Positions 26,201 to 40,300 of a stretch of 64,000 nt of DNA are shown here, piece after piece (positions within the stretch are counted from its first letter, which is position 1; the number at the start of each line of letters is the position of its first letter). The stretch is from NCBI GenBank assembly GCA_948099385.1, contig CANUEZ040000208.1, forward strand, positions 1,984,001 through 2,048,000, read 5' to 3'. Position numbers and translations under genes: made by a program. This DNA comes from Fasciola hepatica (lineage: Eukaryota > Platyhelminthes > Trematoda > Plagiorchiida > Fasciolidae). The notes below the pieces were generated by a model that saw only the letters and a program-made list of their open reading frames with translations, ran no database searches and was not told the DNA's origin.

Positions 26201-26451
26201 ACCATGAGCATTGCACATGGACAGAGCCCACACGGGGACACTAACAAGGGTTTGGGTGAACGAATGCCAGTCGAACACCCAAACCAACAGGCTATCCGAT
26301 ATCGGTCTGAACGCTTTGTTCAACATATACACTACATGATATAGCACAATCCCCAAATTGGCTTCGGCTTTCGCTTTCGCTTTGAACGGTAACAACCAAA
26401 TTCTCGCACACCGATCCAATCCTATGTTCCATCACTTCTCTATTTATGGGC
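23070..26451 (+). repeat. Higher-order repeat, 4 monomers x 2 (1,691 bp)
   Basis: Units 23070, 23493, 23915, 24338 match 24761, 25184, 25606, 26029 in part. Shared markers are ctccattcagc at 24,011 and 25,702, aaaccgcaag near 24,168 and 25,859, and the gaagcgctg deletion class in units 23493 and 25184. The fourth units differ: 24338 is like unit 22647, while 26029 has the CACACGGGGAC-type variant, so the repeat is clean over three of four positions. It overlaps the end of the preceding 3-monomer block. Confidence 0.8.
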
Positions 26452-26719
26452 CTAAGTAAAACCAAGGCATTCCTTTATGAACAATCCACACAGATTGCTC
26501 ATACAATGCAATAGAGCAGTAGCAGAGTAGATTTGTATAGTATGATTCTCCATGCAGCTTGAACACTGAACTGACCATTGAAAATTATGGAAGCACTGTA
26601 CAGCTGTTTGATCCGCTAAGGGAATCATGAGCATTGCACATGGACAGAGCCCACTCGGAGACACGAACAAGGGTTGGGGTGAACGAATGTCAGTCGAACA
26701 CCCAAACCACAAGGCTATC
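26452..26719 (+). repeat. Linking monomer segment before the large duplication
   Basis: Start of unit 26452. It carries gtatagtatg, a variant seen again in units 29412, 37023 and 38715. Similarity to the counterpart near 34,063-34,330 is only partial, so I place the left edge of the large duplication near 26,720, with an uncertainty of around 100 bp. Confidence 0.65.
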
Positions 26720-29700
26720 CGATATGGGTCTGAACGCTTTGTTCAACATATACAATACATGATATAGCACAATCCCCAAATTGGCTTCGGCTTTCGCTTT
26801 CGCTTTGAACGGTAACAACCAAATTCTCGCACACCGATCCAATCCTATGTTCCATCACTTCTCTATTTATGGGCCCTAGTAAAACCAAGGCATTCCCTTA
26901 TGAACAATCCACACAGATTGCTCATACAATGCAATAGAGCAGTAGCAGAGTAGATTTGTATAATTTGATTCTCCATGCAGCTTGACCACGGAACTGACAA
27001 TTGAAAATTATGGAAGCACTGTACAGCTGTTTGATCCGTTAAGGGAATCATGAGCATTGCACATGGACAGAGCCCACTCGGATACACGAACAAGGGTTGG
27101 GGTGAACGAATGTCAGTCGAACACCCAAACCACAAGGCGATCCCATATCGGTCTGAACGCTTTGTTCAACATATACACTACATGATATAGCACAATCCCC
27201 AAATTGGCTTCGGCTTTCGCTTTCGCTTTGAACGGTAACAACCAAATTCTCGCACACCGATCCAATCCTATGTTCCATCACCTCTCTATTTATGGGCCTA
27301 AGTAAAACCAAGGCATTCCCTTATGAACATTCCACACAGATTGCTCATACAATGCAATAGAGCAGTAGCAGAGTAGATTTGTATAATTTGATTCTCCATG
27401 CAGCTTGAACACGGAAATGATCATTGAAAATTATGGAAGCACTGTACAGCTGTTTGATCCGCTAAGGGAATCATGAGCATTGCACATGGACAGAGCACAC
27501 TCGGAGACACGAACAAGGGTTGGGGTGAACGAATGCCAGTCGAACACCCAAACCACAAGGCTATCCGATATGGGTCTGAACGCTTTGTTCAACATATACA
27601 ATACATGATATAGCACAATCCCCAAATTGGCTTCGGCTTTCGCTTTCGCTTTGAACGGTAACAACCAAATTCTCGCACACCGATCCAATCCTATGTTCCA
27701 TCACTTCTCTATTTATGGGCCCTAGTAAAACCAAGGCATTCCCTTATGAACAATCCACACAGATTGCTCATACAATGCAATAGAGCAGTAGCAGAGTAGA
27801 TTTGTATAATTTGATTCTCCATGCAGCTTGAACACTGAACTGACCATTGAAAATTATGAAGCACTGTACAGCTGTTTGATCCGTTAAGGGAATCATGAGC
27901 ATTGCACATGGACAGAGCCCACTCGGATACACGAACAAGGGTTGGGGTGAACGAATGTCAGTCGAACACCCAAACCACAAGGCGATCCCATATCGGTCTG
28001 AACGCTTTGTTCAACATATACACTACATGATATAGCACAATCCCCAAATTGGCTTCGGCTTTCGCTTTCGCTTTGAACGGTAACAACCAAATTCTCGCAC
28101 ACCGATCCAATCCTATGTTCCATCACCTCTCTATTTATGGGCCTAAGTAAAACCAAGGCATTCCCTTATGAACAATCCACACAGATTGCTCATACAATGC
28201 AATAGAGCAGTAGCAGAGTAGATTTGTATAATTTGATTCTCCATGCAGCTTGAACACGGAAATGATCATTGAAAATTATGGAAGCACTGTACAGCTGTTT
28301 GATCCGCTAAGGGAATCATGAGCATTGCACATGGACAGAGCCCACTCGGAGACACGAACAAGGGTTGGGGTGAACGATTGTCAATCGAACACCCAAACCA
28401 CAAGGCTATCCGATATGGGTCTCAACGCTTTGTTCAACATATACAATACATGATATAGCACAATCCCCAAATTGGCTTCGGCTTTCGCTTTCGCTTTGAA
28501 CGGTAACAACCAAATTCTCGCACACCGATCCAATCCTATGTTCCATCACTTCTCTATTTATGGGCCTAAGTAAAACCAAGGCATTCCCTTATGAACAATC
28601 CACACAGATTGCTCATACAATGCAATAGAGCAGTAGCAGAGTAGATTTGTATAATATGATTCTCCATGCAGCTTGAACACTGAACTGACCATTGAAAATT
28701 ATGGAAGCACTGTACAGCTGTTTGATCCGCTAAGGGAATCATGAGCATTGCACATGGACAGATCCCACTCGGAAACACGAACAAGGGTTGGGGTGAACGA
28801 ATGTCAGTCGAACACCCGAACCACAAGGCGATCCCATATCGGTCTGAACGCTTTGTTCAACATATACACTACATGATATAGCACAATCCCCAAATTGGCT
28901 TCGGCTTTCGCTTTCGCTTTGAACGGTAACAACCAAATTCTCGCACACCGATCCAATCCTATGTTCCATCACTTCTCTTTTTATGGGCCTAAGTAAAACC
29001 AAGGCATTCCCTTATGAACAATCCACACAGATTGCTCATACAATGCAATAGAGCAGTAGCAGAGTAGATTTGTATAATATGATTCTCCATGCAGCTTGAA
29101 CACTGAACTGACCATTGAAAATTATGGAAGCACTGTACAGCTGTTTGATCCGCTAAGGGAATCATGAGCATTGCACATGGACAGAGCCCACTCGGAGACA
29201 CGAACAAGGGTTGGGGTGAACGAATGCCAGTCGAACACCCAAACCACAAGGCTATCCGATATCGGTCTCAACGCTTTGTTCCACATATACAATACATGAT
29301 ATAGCACAATCCCCAAATTGGCTTCGGCTTTCGCTTTCGCTTTGAACGGTAACAACCAAATTCTCGCACACCGATCCAATCCTATGTTCCATCACTTCTC
29401 TTTTTATGGGCCTAAGTAAAACCAAGGCATTCCCTTATGAACAATCCACACAGATTGCTCATACAATGCAATAGAGCAGTAGCAGAGTAGATTTGTATAG
29501 TATGATTCTCCATGCAGCTTGAACACTGAACTGACCATTGAAAATTATGGAAGCACTGTACAGCTGTTTGATCCGCTAAGGGAATCATGAGCATTGCACA
29601 TGGACAGAGCCCACTCGGAGACACGAACAAGGGTTGGGGTGAACGATTGTCAATCGAACACCCAAACCACAAGGCGATCCCATATCGGTCTCAACGCTTT

Positions 29701-32700
29701 GTTCAACATATACACTACATGATATAGCACAATCCCCAAATTGGCTTCGGCTTTCGCTTTCGCTTTGAACGGTAACAACCAAATTCTCGGACACCGATCC
29801 AATCCTATGTTCCATCACTTCTCTATTTATGGGCCTAAGTAAAACCAAGGCATTCCCTAATGAACAATCCACACAGATTGCTCATACAATGCAATAGAGC
29901 AGTAGCAGAGTAGATTTGGATAATATGATTCTCCATGCAGCTTGAACACTGAACTGACCATTGAAAATTATGGAAGCACTGTACAGCTGTTTGATCCGCT
30001 AAGGAAATCATGAGCATTGCACATGGACAGATCCCACTCGGAAACACAAACAAGGGTTGGGGTGAACGAATGTCAATCGAACACCCAAACCACAAGGCGA
30101 TCCGATATGGGTCTCAACGCTTTGTTCAACATACACACTACATAATATAGCACAATCCCCAAATTGGCTTCGGCTTTCGCTTTCGCTTTGAACGGTAACA
30201 ACCAAATTCTCGCACACCGATCCAATCCTATGTTCCATCACCTCTCTATTTATGGGCCTAAGTAAAACCAAGGCATTCCCTTATGAACAATCCACACAGA
30301 TTGCTCATACAATGCAATAGAGCAGTAGCAGAGTAGATTTGTATAATATGATTCTCCATGCAGCTTGACCACGGAACTGACCATTGAAAATTATGGAAGC
30401 ACTGTACATCTGTTTGATCCGCTAAGGGAATCATGAGCATTGCACATGGACAGAGCCCACTCGGAGACACGAACAAGGGTTGGGGTGAACGAATGTCAGT
30501 CGAACACCCAAACCACAAGGCTATCCGATATGGGTCTCAACGCTTTGTTCAACATATGCACTACATGCTATAGCACAATCCCAAATTGGCTTCAGATTTC
30601 GCTTTCGCTTGGAACGGTAACAACCAAATTCTCGCACACCGATCCAATCCTATGTTCCATCACTTCTCTATTTATGGGCCTAAGTAAAACCAAGGCATTC
30701 CCTTACGAACAATCCACACAGATTGCTCATACAATGTAATAGAGCAGTAGCAGAGTAGATTTGTATAATATGATTCTCCATGCAGCTTGAACACTGAACT
30801 GACCATTGAAAATTATGGAAGCACTGTACAGCTGTTTGATCCGCTAAGGAAATCATGAGCATTGCACATGGACAGATCCCACTCGGAAACACGAACAAGG
30901 GTTGGGGTGAACGAATGCCAGTCGAACACCCAAACCACAAGGCTATCCGATATGGGTCTCAACGCTTTGTTCAACATATGCACTACATGCTATAGCACAA
31001 TCCCCAAATTGGTTTCGGCTTTCGCTTTCGCTTGGAACGGTAACAACCAAATTCTCGCACACCGATCCAATCCTATGTTCCATCACTTCTCTATTTATGG
31101 GCCTAAGTAAAACCAAGGCATTCCCTTATGAACAATCCACACAGATTGCTCATACAATGCAATAGAGCAGTAGCAGAGTAGATTTGTATAATATGATTCT
31201 CCATGCAGCTTGAACACTGAACTGACCATTGAAAATTATGGAAGCACTGTACAGCTGTTTGATCCGCTAAGGGAATCATGAGCATTGCACATGGACAGAG
31301 CCCACTCGGTGACACGAACAAGGGTTGGGGTGAACGAATGTCAGTCGAACACCCAAACCACAAGGCTATCCGATATGGGTCTCAACGCTTTGTTCAACAT
31401 ATGCACTACATGCTATAGCACAATCCCCAAATTGGCTTCGGCTTTCGCTTTCGCTTTGAACGGTAACAACCAAATTCTCGCACACCGATCCAATCCTATG
31501 TTCCATCACCTCTCTATTTATGGGCCTAAGTAAAACCAAGGCATTCCCTTATGAACAATCCACACAGATTGCTCATACAATGCAATAGAGCAGTAGCAGA
31601 GTAGATTTGTATAATATGATTCTCCATGCAGCTTGACCACGGAACTGACCATTGAAAATTATGGAAGCACTGTACATCTGTTTGATCCGCTAAGGGAATC
31701 ATGAGCATTGCACATGGACAGAGCCCACACGGGGACAAGAACAAGGGTTGGGGTGAACGAATGTCAGTCGAACACCCAAACCACAAGGCTATCCGATATG
31801 GGTCTCAACGCTTTGTTCAACATATGCACTACATGCTATAGCACAATCCCAAATTGGCTTCAGATTTCGCTTTCGCTTGGAACGGTAACAACCAAATTCT
31901 CGCACACCGATCCAATCCTATGTTCCATCACTTCTCTATTTATGGGCCTAAGTAAAACCAAGGCATTCCCTTACGAACAATCCACACAGATTGCTCATAC
32001 AATGTAATAGAGCAGTAGCAGAGTAGATTTGTATAATATGATTCTCCATGCAGCTTGAACACTGAACTGACCATTGAAAATTATGGAAGCACTGTACAGC
32101 TGTTTGATCCGCTAAGGAAATCATGAGCATTGCACATGGACAGATCCCACTCGGAAACACGAACAAGGGTTGGGGTGAACGAATGCCAGTCGAACACCCA
32201 AACCACAAGGCTATCCGATATGGGTCTCAACGCTTTGTTCAACATATGCACTACATGCTATAGCACAATCCCCAAATTGGTTTCGGCTTTCGCTTTCGCT
32301 TGGAACGGTAACAACCAAATTCTCGCACACCGATCCAATCCTATGTTCCATCACTTCTCTATTTATGGGCCTAAGTAAAACCAAGGCATTCCCTTATGAA
32401 CAATCCACACAGATTGCTCATACAATGCAATAGAGCAGTAGCAGAGTAGATTTGTATAATATGATTCTCCATGCAGCTTGAACACTGAACTGACCATTGA
32501 AAATTATGGAAGCACTGTACAGCTGTTTGATCCGCTAAGGGAATCATGAGCATTGCACATGGACAGAGCCCACTCGGTGACACGAACAAGGGTTGGGGTG
32601 AACGAATGTCAGTCGAACACCCAAACCACAAGGCTATCCGATATGGGTCTCAACGCTTTGTTCAATATATGCACTACATGCTATAGCACAATCCCCAAAT

Positions 32701-34330
32701 TGGCTTCGGCTTTCGCTTTCGCTTGGAACGGTAACAACCAAATTCTCGCACACCGATCCAATCCTATGTTCCATCACTTCTCTATTTATGGGCCTAAGTA
32801 AAACCAAGGCATTCCCTTATGAACAATCCACACAGATTGCTCATACAATGTAATAGAGCAGTAGCAGAGAGGATTTGTATAATATGATTCTCCATGCAGG
32901 TTGAACACTGAACTGACCATTGAAAATTATGGAAGCACTGTACAGCTGTTTGATCCGCTAAGGAAATCATGAGCATTGCACATGGACAGATCCCACTCGG
33001 AAACACGAACAAGGGTTGGGGTGAACGAATGTCAATCGAACACCCAAACCACAAGGCGATCCCATATCGGTCTGAACGCTTTGTTCAACATATACACTAC
33101 ATGATATAGCACAATCCCCAAATTGGCTTCGGCTTTCGCTTTCGCTTTGAACGGTAACAACCAAATTCTCGCACACCGATCCAATCCTATGTTCCATCAC
33201 TTCTCTATTTATGGGCCTAAGTAAAACCAAGGCATTCCTTTATCAACAATCCACACTGATTGTTCATACAATGCAATAGAGCAGTAGCAGAGTAGATTTG
33301 TATAATTTGATTCTCCATGTAGCTTGACCACGGAAATGATCATTGAAAATTATGGAAGCACTGTACAGCTGTTTGATCCGCTAAGGGAATCATGAGCATT
33401 GCACATGGACAGAGCACACTCGGAGACACGAACAAGGGTTGGGGTGAACGAATGTCAGTCGAACACCCAAACCACAAGGCTATCCGATATGGGTCTCAAC
33501 GCTTTGTTCAACATATGCACTACATGATATAGCACAATCCCCAAATTGGCTTCAGATTTCGCTTTCGCTTTGAACGGTAACAACCAAATTCTCGCACACC
33601 GATCCAATCCTATGTTCCATCACTTCTCTATTTATGGGCCTAAGTAAAACCAAGGCATTCCCTTATGAACAATCCACACAGATTGCTCATACAATGTAAT
33701 AGAGCAGTAGCAGAGTAGATTTGTATAATATGATTCTCCATGCAGCTTGAACACTGAACTGACCATTGAAAATTATGGAAGCACTGTACAGCTGTTTGAT
33801 CCGCTAAGGAAATCATGAGCATTGCACATGGACAGATCCCACTCGGAAACACGAACAAGGGTTGGGGTGAACGAATGTCAATCGAACACCCAAACCACAA
33901 GGCGATCCCATATCGGTCTGAACGCTTTGTTCAGCATATACACTACATGATATAGCACAATCCCCAAATTGGCTTCGGCTTTCGCTTTCGCTTTGAACGG
34001 TAACAACCAAATTCTCGCACACCGATCCAATCCTATGTTCCATCACCTCTCTATTTATGGGCCTAAGTAAAACCAAGGCATTCCCTTATGAACAATCCAC
34101 ACAGATTGCTCATACAATGCAATAGAGCAGTAGCAGAGTAGATTTGTATAATATGATTCTCCATGCAGCTTGACCACGGAACTGACCATTGAAAATTATG
34201 GAAGCACTGTACAGCTGTTTGATCCGCTAAGGAAATCATGAGCATTGCACATGGACAGAGCCCACTCGGAGACACGAACAAGGGTTGGGGTGAACGAATG
34301 TCAGTCGAACACCCAAACCACAAGGTTATC
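26720..34330 (+). repeat. Large segmental duplication, copy 1 (18 monomers)
   Basis: Monomer order here is repeated in 34,331-41,060. Offset is 7,611 bp over the left part: the private gaacattccacac is at 27,325 and 34,936, and gggccctagt near 26,871/34,482 and 27,717/35,328. Over the right part the offset is 6,767 bp: cactcggtgacacg is at 32,571 and 39,338, and units 32794-34063 correspond to 39561-40830. The change of offset is accounted for by one extra 3-monomer block in this copy and one extra monomer in the other (18 - 3 + 1 = 16 monomers). Confidence 0.85.
30258..32793 (+). repeat. Nested 3-monomer duplication (1,268 bp x 2)
   Basis: Units 30258, 30680, 31103 match 31526, 31948, 32371. 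Shared private variants are acaatcccaaattgg (one C missing) near 30,575 and 31,843, ttacgaacaatcc near 30,703 and 31,971, and cactcggtgacacg at 31,303 and 32,571. The missing C makes units 30258 and 31526 422 bp by a deletion independent of the common attatgaagc one. The block lies inside copy 1 of the large duplication; copy 2 has only one, partly converted, equivalent. Confidence 0.9.
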
Positions 34331-37300
34331 CGATATGGGTCTGAACGCTTTGTTCAACATATACAATACATGATATAGCACAATCCCCAAATTGGCTTCG
34401 GCTTTCGCTTTCGCTTTGAACGGTAACAACCAAATTCTCGCACACCGATCCAATCCTATGTTCCATCACTTCTCTATTTATGGGCCCTAGTAAAACCAAG
34501 GCATTCCCTTATGAACAATCCACACAGATTGCTCATACAATGCAATAGAGCAGTAGCAGAGTAGATTTGTATAATTTGATTCTCCATGCAGCTTGACCAC
34601 GGAACTGACAATTGAAAATTATGGAAGCACTGTACAGCTGTTTGATCCGTTAAGGGAATCATGAGCATTGCACATGGACAGAGCCCACTCGGATACACGA
34701 ACAAGGGTTGGGGTGAACGAATGTCAGTCGAACACCCAAACCACAAGGCGATCCCATATCGGTCTGAACGCTTTGTTCAACATATACACTACATGATATA
34801 GCACAATCCCCAAATTGGCTTCGGCTTTCGCTTTCGCTTTGAACGGTAACAACCAAATTCTCGCACACCGATCCAATCCTATGTTCCATCACCTCTCTAT
34901 TTATGGGCCTAAGTAAAACCAAGGCATTCCCTTATGAACATTCCACACAGATTGCTCATACAATGCAATAGAGCAGTAGCAGAGTAGATTTGTATAATTT
35001 GATTCTCCATGCAGCTTGAACACGGAAATGATCATTGAAAATTATGGAAGCACTGTACAGCTGTTTGATCCGCTAAGGGAATCATGAGCATTGCACATGG
35101 ACAGAGCACACTCGGAGACACGAACAAGGGTTGGGGTGAACGAATGCCAGTCGAACACCCAAACCACAAGGCTATCCGATATGGGTCTGAACGCTTTGTT
35201 CAACATATACAATACATGATATAGCACAATCCCCAAATTGGCTTCGGCTTTCGCTTTCGCTTTGAACGGTAACAACCAAATTCTCGCACACCGATCCAAT
35301 CCTATGTTCCATCACTTCTCTATTTATGGGCCCTAGTAAAACCAAGGCATTCCCTTATGAACAATCCACACAGATTGCTCATACAATGCAATAGAGCAGT
35401 AGCAGAGTAGATTTGTATAATTTGATTCTCCATGCAGCTTGAACACTGAACTGACCATTGAAAATTATGAAGCACTGTACAGCTGTTTGATCCGCTAAGG
35501 GAATCATGAGCATTGCACATGGACAGAGCCCACTCGGATACACGAACAAGGGTTGGGGTGAACGAATGTCAGTCGAACACCCAAACCACAAGGCGATCCC
35601 ATATCGGTCTGAACGCTTTGTTCAACATATACACTACATGATATAGCACAATCCCCAAATTGGCTTCGGCTTTCGCTTTCGCTTTGAACGGTAACAACCA
35701 AATTCTCGCACACCGATCCAATCCTATGTTCCATCACCTCTCTATTTATGGGCCTAAGTAAAACCAAGGCATTCCCTTATGAACAATCCACACAGATTGC
35801 TCATACAATGCAATAGAGCAGTAGCAGAGTAGATTTGTATAATTTGATTCTCCATGCAGCTTGAACACGGAAATGATCATTGAAAATTATGGAAGCACTG
35901 TACAGCTGTTTGATCCGCTAAGGGAATCATGAGCATTGCACATGGACAGAGCCCACTCGGAGACACGAACAAGGGTTGGGGTGAACGATTGTCAATCGAA
36001 CACCCAAACCACAAGGCTATCCGATATGGGTCTCAACGCTTTGTTCAACATATACAATACATGATATAGCACAATCCCCAAATTGGCTTCGGCTTTCGCT
36101 TTCGCTTTGAACGGTAACAACCAAATTCTCGCACACCGATCCAATCCTATGTTCCATCACTTCTCTATTTATGGGCCTAAGTAAAACCAAGGCATTCCCT
36201 TATGAACAATCCACACAGATTGCTCATACAATGCAATAGAGCAGTAGCAGAGTAGATTTGTATAATATGATTCTCCATGCAGCTTGAACACTGAACTGAC
36301 CATTGAAAATTATGGAAGCACTGTACAGCTGTTTGATCCGCTAAGGGAATCATGAGCATTGCACATGGACAGATCCCACTCGGAAACACGAACAAGGGTT
36401 GGGGTGAACGAATGTCAGTCGAACACCCGAACCACAAGGCGATCCCATATCGGTCTGAACGCTTTGTTCAACATATACACTACATGATATAGCACAATCC
36501 CCAAATTGGCTTCGGCTTTCGCTTTCGCTTTGAACGGTAACAACCAAATTCTCGCACACCGATCCAATCCTATGTTCCATCACTTCTCTATTTATGGGCC
36601 TAAGTAAAACCAAGGCATTCCCTTATGAACAATCCACACAGATTGCTCATACAATGCAATAGAGCAGTAGCAGAGTAGATTTGTATAATATGATTCTCCA
36701 TGCAGCTTGAACACTGAACTGACCATTGAAAATTATGGAAGCACTGTACAGCTGTTTGATCCGCTAAGGGAATCATGAGCATTGCACATGGACAGAGCCC
36801 ACTCGGAGACACGAACAAGGGTTGGGGTGAACGAATGTCAGTCGAACACCCAAACCACAAGGCTATCCGATATCGGTCTCAACGCTTTGTTCCACATATA
36901 CAATACATGATATAGCACAATCCCCAAATTGGCTTCGGCTTTCGCTTTCGCTTTGAACGGTAACAACCAAATTCTCGCACACCGATCCAATCCTATGTTC
37001 CATCACTTCTCTTTTTATGGGCCTAAGTAAAACCAAGGCATTCCCTTATGAACAATCCACACAGATTGCTCATACAATGCAATAGAGCAGTAGCAGAGTA
37101 GATTTGTATAGTATGATTCTCCATGCAGCTTGAACACTGAACTGACCATTGAAAATTATGGAAGCACTGTACAGCTGTTTGATCCGCTAAGGGAATCATG
37201 AGCATTGCACATGGACAGAGCCCACTCGGAGACACGAACAAGGGTTGGGGTGAACGATTGTCAATCGAACACCCAAACCACAAGGCGATCCCATATCGGT

Positions 37301-40300
37301 CTCAACGCTTTGTTCAACATATACACTACATGATATAGCACAATCCCCAAATTGGCTTCGGCTTTCGCTTTCGCTTTGAACGGTAACAACCAAATTCTCG
37401 GACACCGATCCAATCCTATGTTCCATCACTTCTCTATTTATGGGCCTAAGTAAAACCAAGGCATTCCCTTATGAACAATCCACACTGATTGCTCATACAA
37501 TGCAATAGAGCAGTAGCAGAGTAGATTTGTATAATTTGATTCTCCATGCAGCTTGAACACTGAACTGACCATTGAAAATTATGGAAGCACTGTACAGCTG
37601 TTTGATCCGCTAAGGGAATCATGAGCATTGCACATGGACAGAGCCCACTCGGAGACACGAACAAGGGTTGGGGTGAACGAATGTCAGTCGAACACCCAAA
37701 CCACAAGGCTATCCGATATGGGTCTCAACGCTTTGTTCAACATGCACACTACATGATATAGCACAATCCCCAAATTGGCTTCAGATTTCGCTTTCGCTTG
37801 GAACGGTAACAACCAAATTCTCGCACACCGATCCAATCCTATGTTCCATCACTTCTCTATTTATGGGCCTAAGTAAAACCAAGGCATTCCCTTATGAACA
37901 ATCCACACAGATTGCTCATACAATGTAATAGAGCAGTAGCAGAGTAGATTTGTATAATATGATTCTCCATGCAGCTTGAACACTGAACTGACCATTGAAA
38001 ATTATGGAAGCACTGTACAGCTGTTTGATCCGCTAAGGAAATCATGAGCATTGCACATGGACAGATCCCACTCGGAAACACGAACAAGGGTTGGGGTGAA
38101 CGAATGTCAATCGAACACCCAAACCACAAGGCGATCCGATATGGGTCTCAACGCTTTGTTCAACATATACACTACATGATATAGCACAATCCCCAAATTG
38201 GCTTCGGCTTTCGCTTTCGCTTTGAACGGTAACAACCAAATTCTCGCACACCGATCCAATCCTATGTTCCATCACCTCTCTATTTATGGGCCTAAGTAAA
38301 ACCAAGGCATTCCCTTATGAACAATCCACACAGATTGCTCATACAATGCAATAGAGCAGTAGCAGAGTAGATTTGTATAATATGATTCTCCATGCAGCTT
38401 GACCACGGAACTGACCATTGAAAATTATGGAAGCACTGTACATCTGTTTGATCCGCTAAGGGAATCATGAGCATTGCACATGGACAGAGCCCACACGGGG
38501 ACAAGAACAAGGGTTGGGGTGAACGAATGCCAGTCGAACACCCAAACCACAAGGCTATCCGATATGGGTCTCAACGCTTTGTTCCACATATACAATACAT
38601 GATATAGCACAATCCCCAAATTGGCTTCGGCTTTCGCTTTCGCTTTGAACGGTAACAACCAAATTCTCGCACACCGATCCAATCCTATGTTCCATCACTT
38701 CTCTTTTTATGGGCCTAAGTAAAACCAAGGCATTCCCTTATGAACAATCCACACAGATTGCTCATACAATGCAATAGAGCAGTAGCAGAGTAGATTTGTA
38801 TAGTATGATTCTCCATGCAGCTTGAACACTGAACTGACCATTGAAAATTATGGAAGCACTGTACAGCTGTTTGATCCGCTAAGGAAATCATGAGCATTGC
38901 ACATGGACAGAGCCCACTCGGAGACACGAACAAGGGTTGGGGTGAACGAATGCCAGTCGAACACCCAAACCACAAGGCTATCCGATATGGGTCTCAACGC
39001 TTTGTTCAACATATGCACTACATGCTATAGCACAATCCCCAAATTGGTTTCGGCTTTCGCTTTCGCTTGGAACGGTAACAACCAAATTCTCGCACACCGA
39101 TCCAATCCTATGTTCCATCACTTCTCTATTTATGGGCCTAAGTAAAACCAAGGCATTCCCTTATGAACAATCCACACAGATTGCTCATACAATGCAATAG
39201 AGCAGTAGCAGAGTAGATTTGTATAATATGATTCTCCATGCAGCTTGAACACTGAACTGACCATTGAAAATTATGGAAGCACTGTACAGCTGTTTGATCC
39301 GCTAAGGGAATCATGAGCATTGCACATGGACAGAGCCCACTCGGTGACACGAACAAGGGTTGGGGTGAACGAATGTCAGTCGAACACCCAAACCACAAGG
39401 CTATCCGATATGGGTCTCAACGCTTTGTTCAACATATGCACTACATGCTATAGCACAATCCCCAAATTGGCTTCGGCTTTCGCTTTCGCTTGGAACGGTA
39501 ACAACCAAATTCTCGCACACCGATCCAATCCTATGTTCCATCACTTCTCTATTTATGGGCCTAAGTAAAACCAAGGCATTCCCTTATGAACAATCCACAC
39601 AGATTGCTCATACAATGTAATAGAGCAGTAGCAGAGTAGATTTGTATAATATGATTCTCCATGCAGGTTGAACACTGAACTGACCATTGAAAATTATGGA
39701 AGCACTGTACAGCTGTTTGATCCGCTAAGGAAATCATGAGCATTGCACATGGACAGATCCCACTCGGAAACACGAACAAGGGTTGGGGTGAACGAATGTC
39801 AGTCGAACACCCAAACCACAAGGCGATCCCATATCGGTCTGAACGCTTTGTTCAACATATACACTACATGATATAGCACAATCCCCAAATTGGCTTCGGC
39901 TTTCGCTTTCGCTTGGAACGGTAACAACCAAATTCTCGCACACCGATCCAATCCTATGTTCCATCACTTCTCTATTTATGGGCCTAAGTAAAACCAAGGC
40001 ATTCCCTTATGAACAATCCACACTGATTGTTCATACAATGCAATAGAACAGTAGCGAATTAGATTTGTATAATTTGATTCTCCATGTAGCTTGACCACGG
40101 AAATGATCATTGAAAATTATGGAAGCACTGTACAGCTGTTTGATCCGCTAAGGGAATCATGAGCATTGCACATGGACAGAGCACACTCGGAGACAGGAAC
40201 AAGGGTTGGGGTGAACGAATGTCAGTCGAACACCCAAACCACAAGGCTATCCGATATGGGTCTCAACGCTTTGTTCAACATATGCACTACATGATATAGC

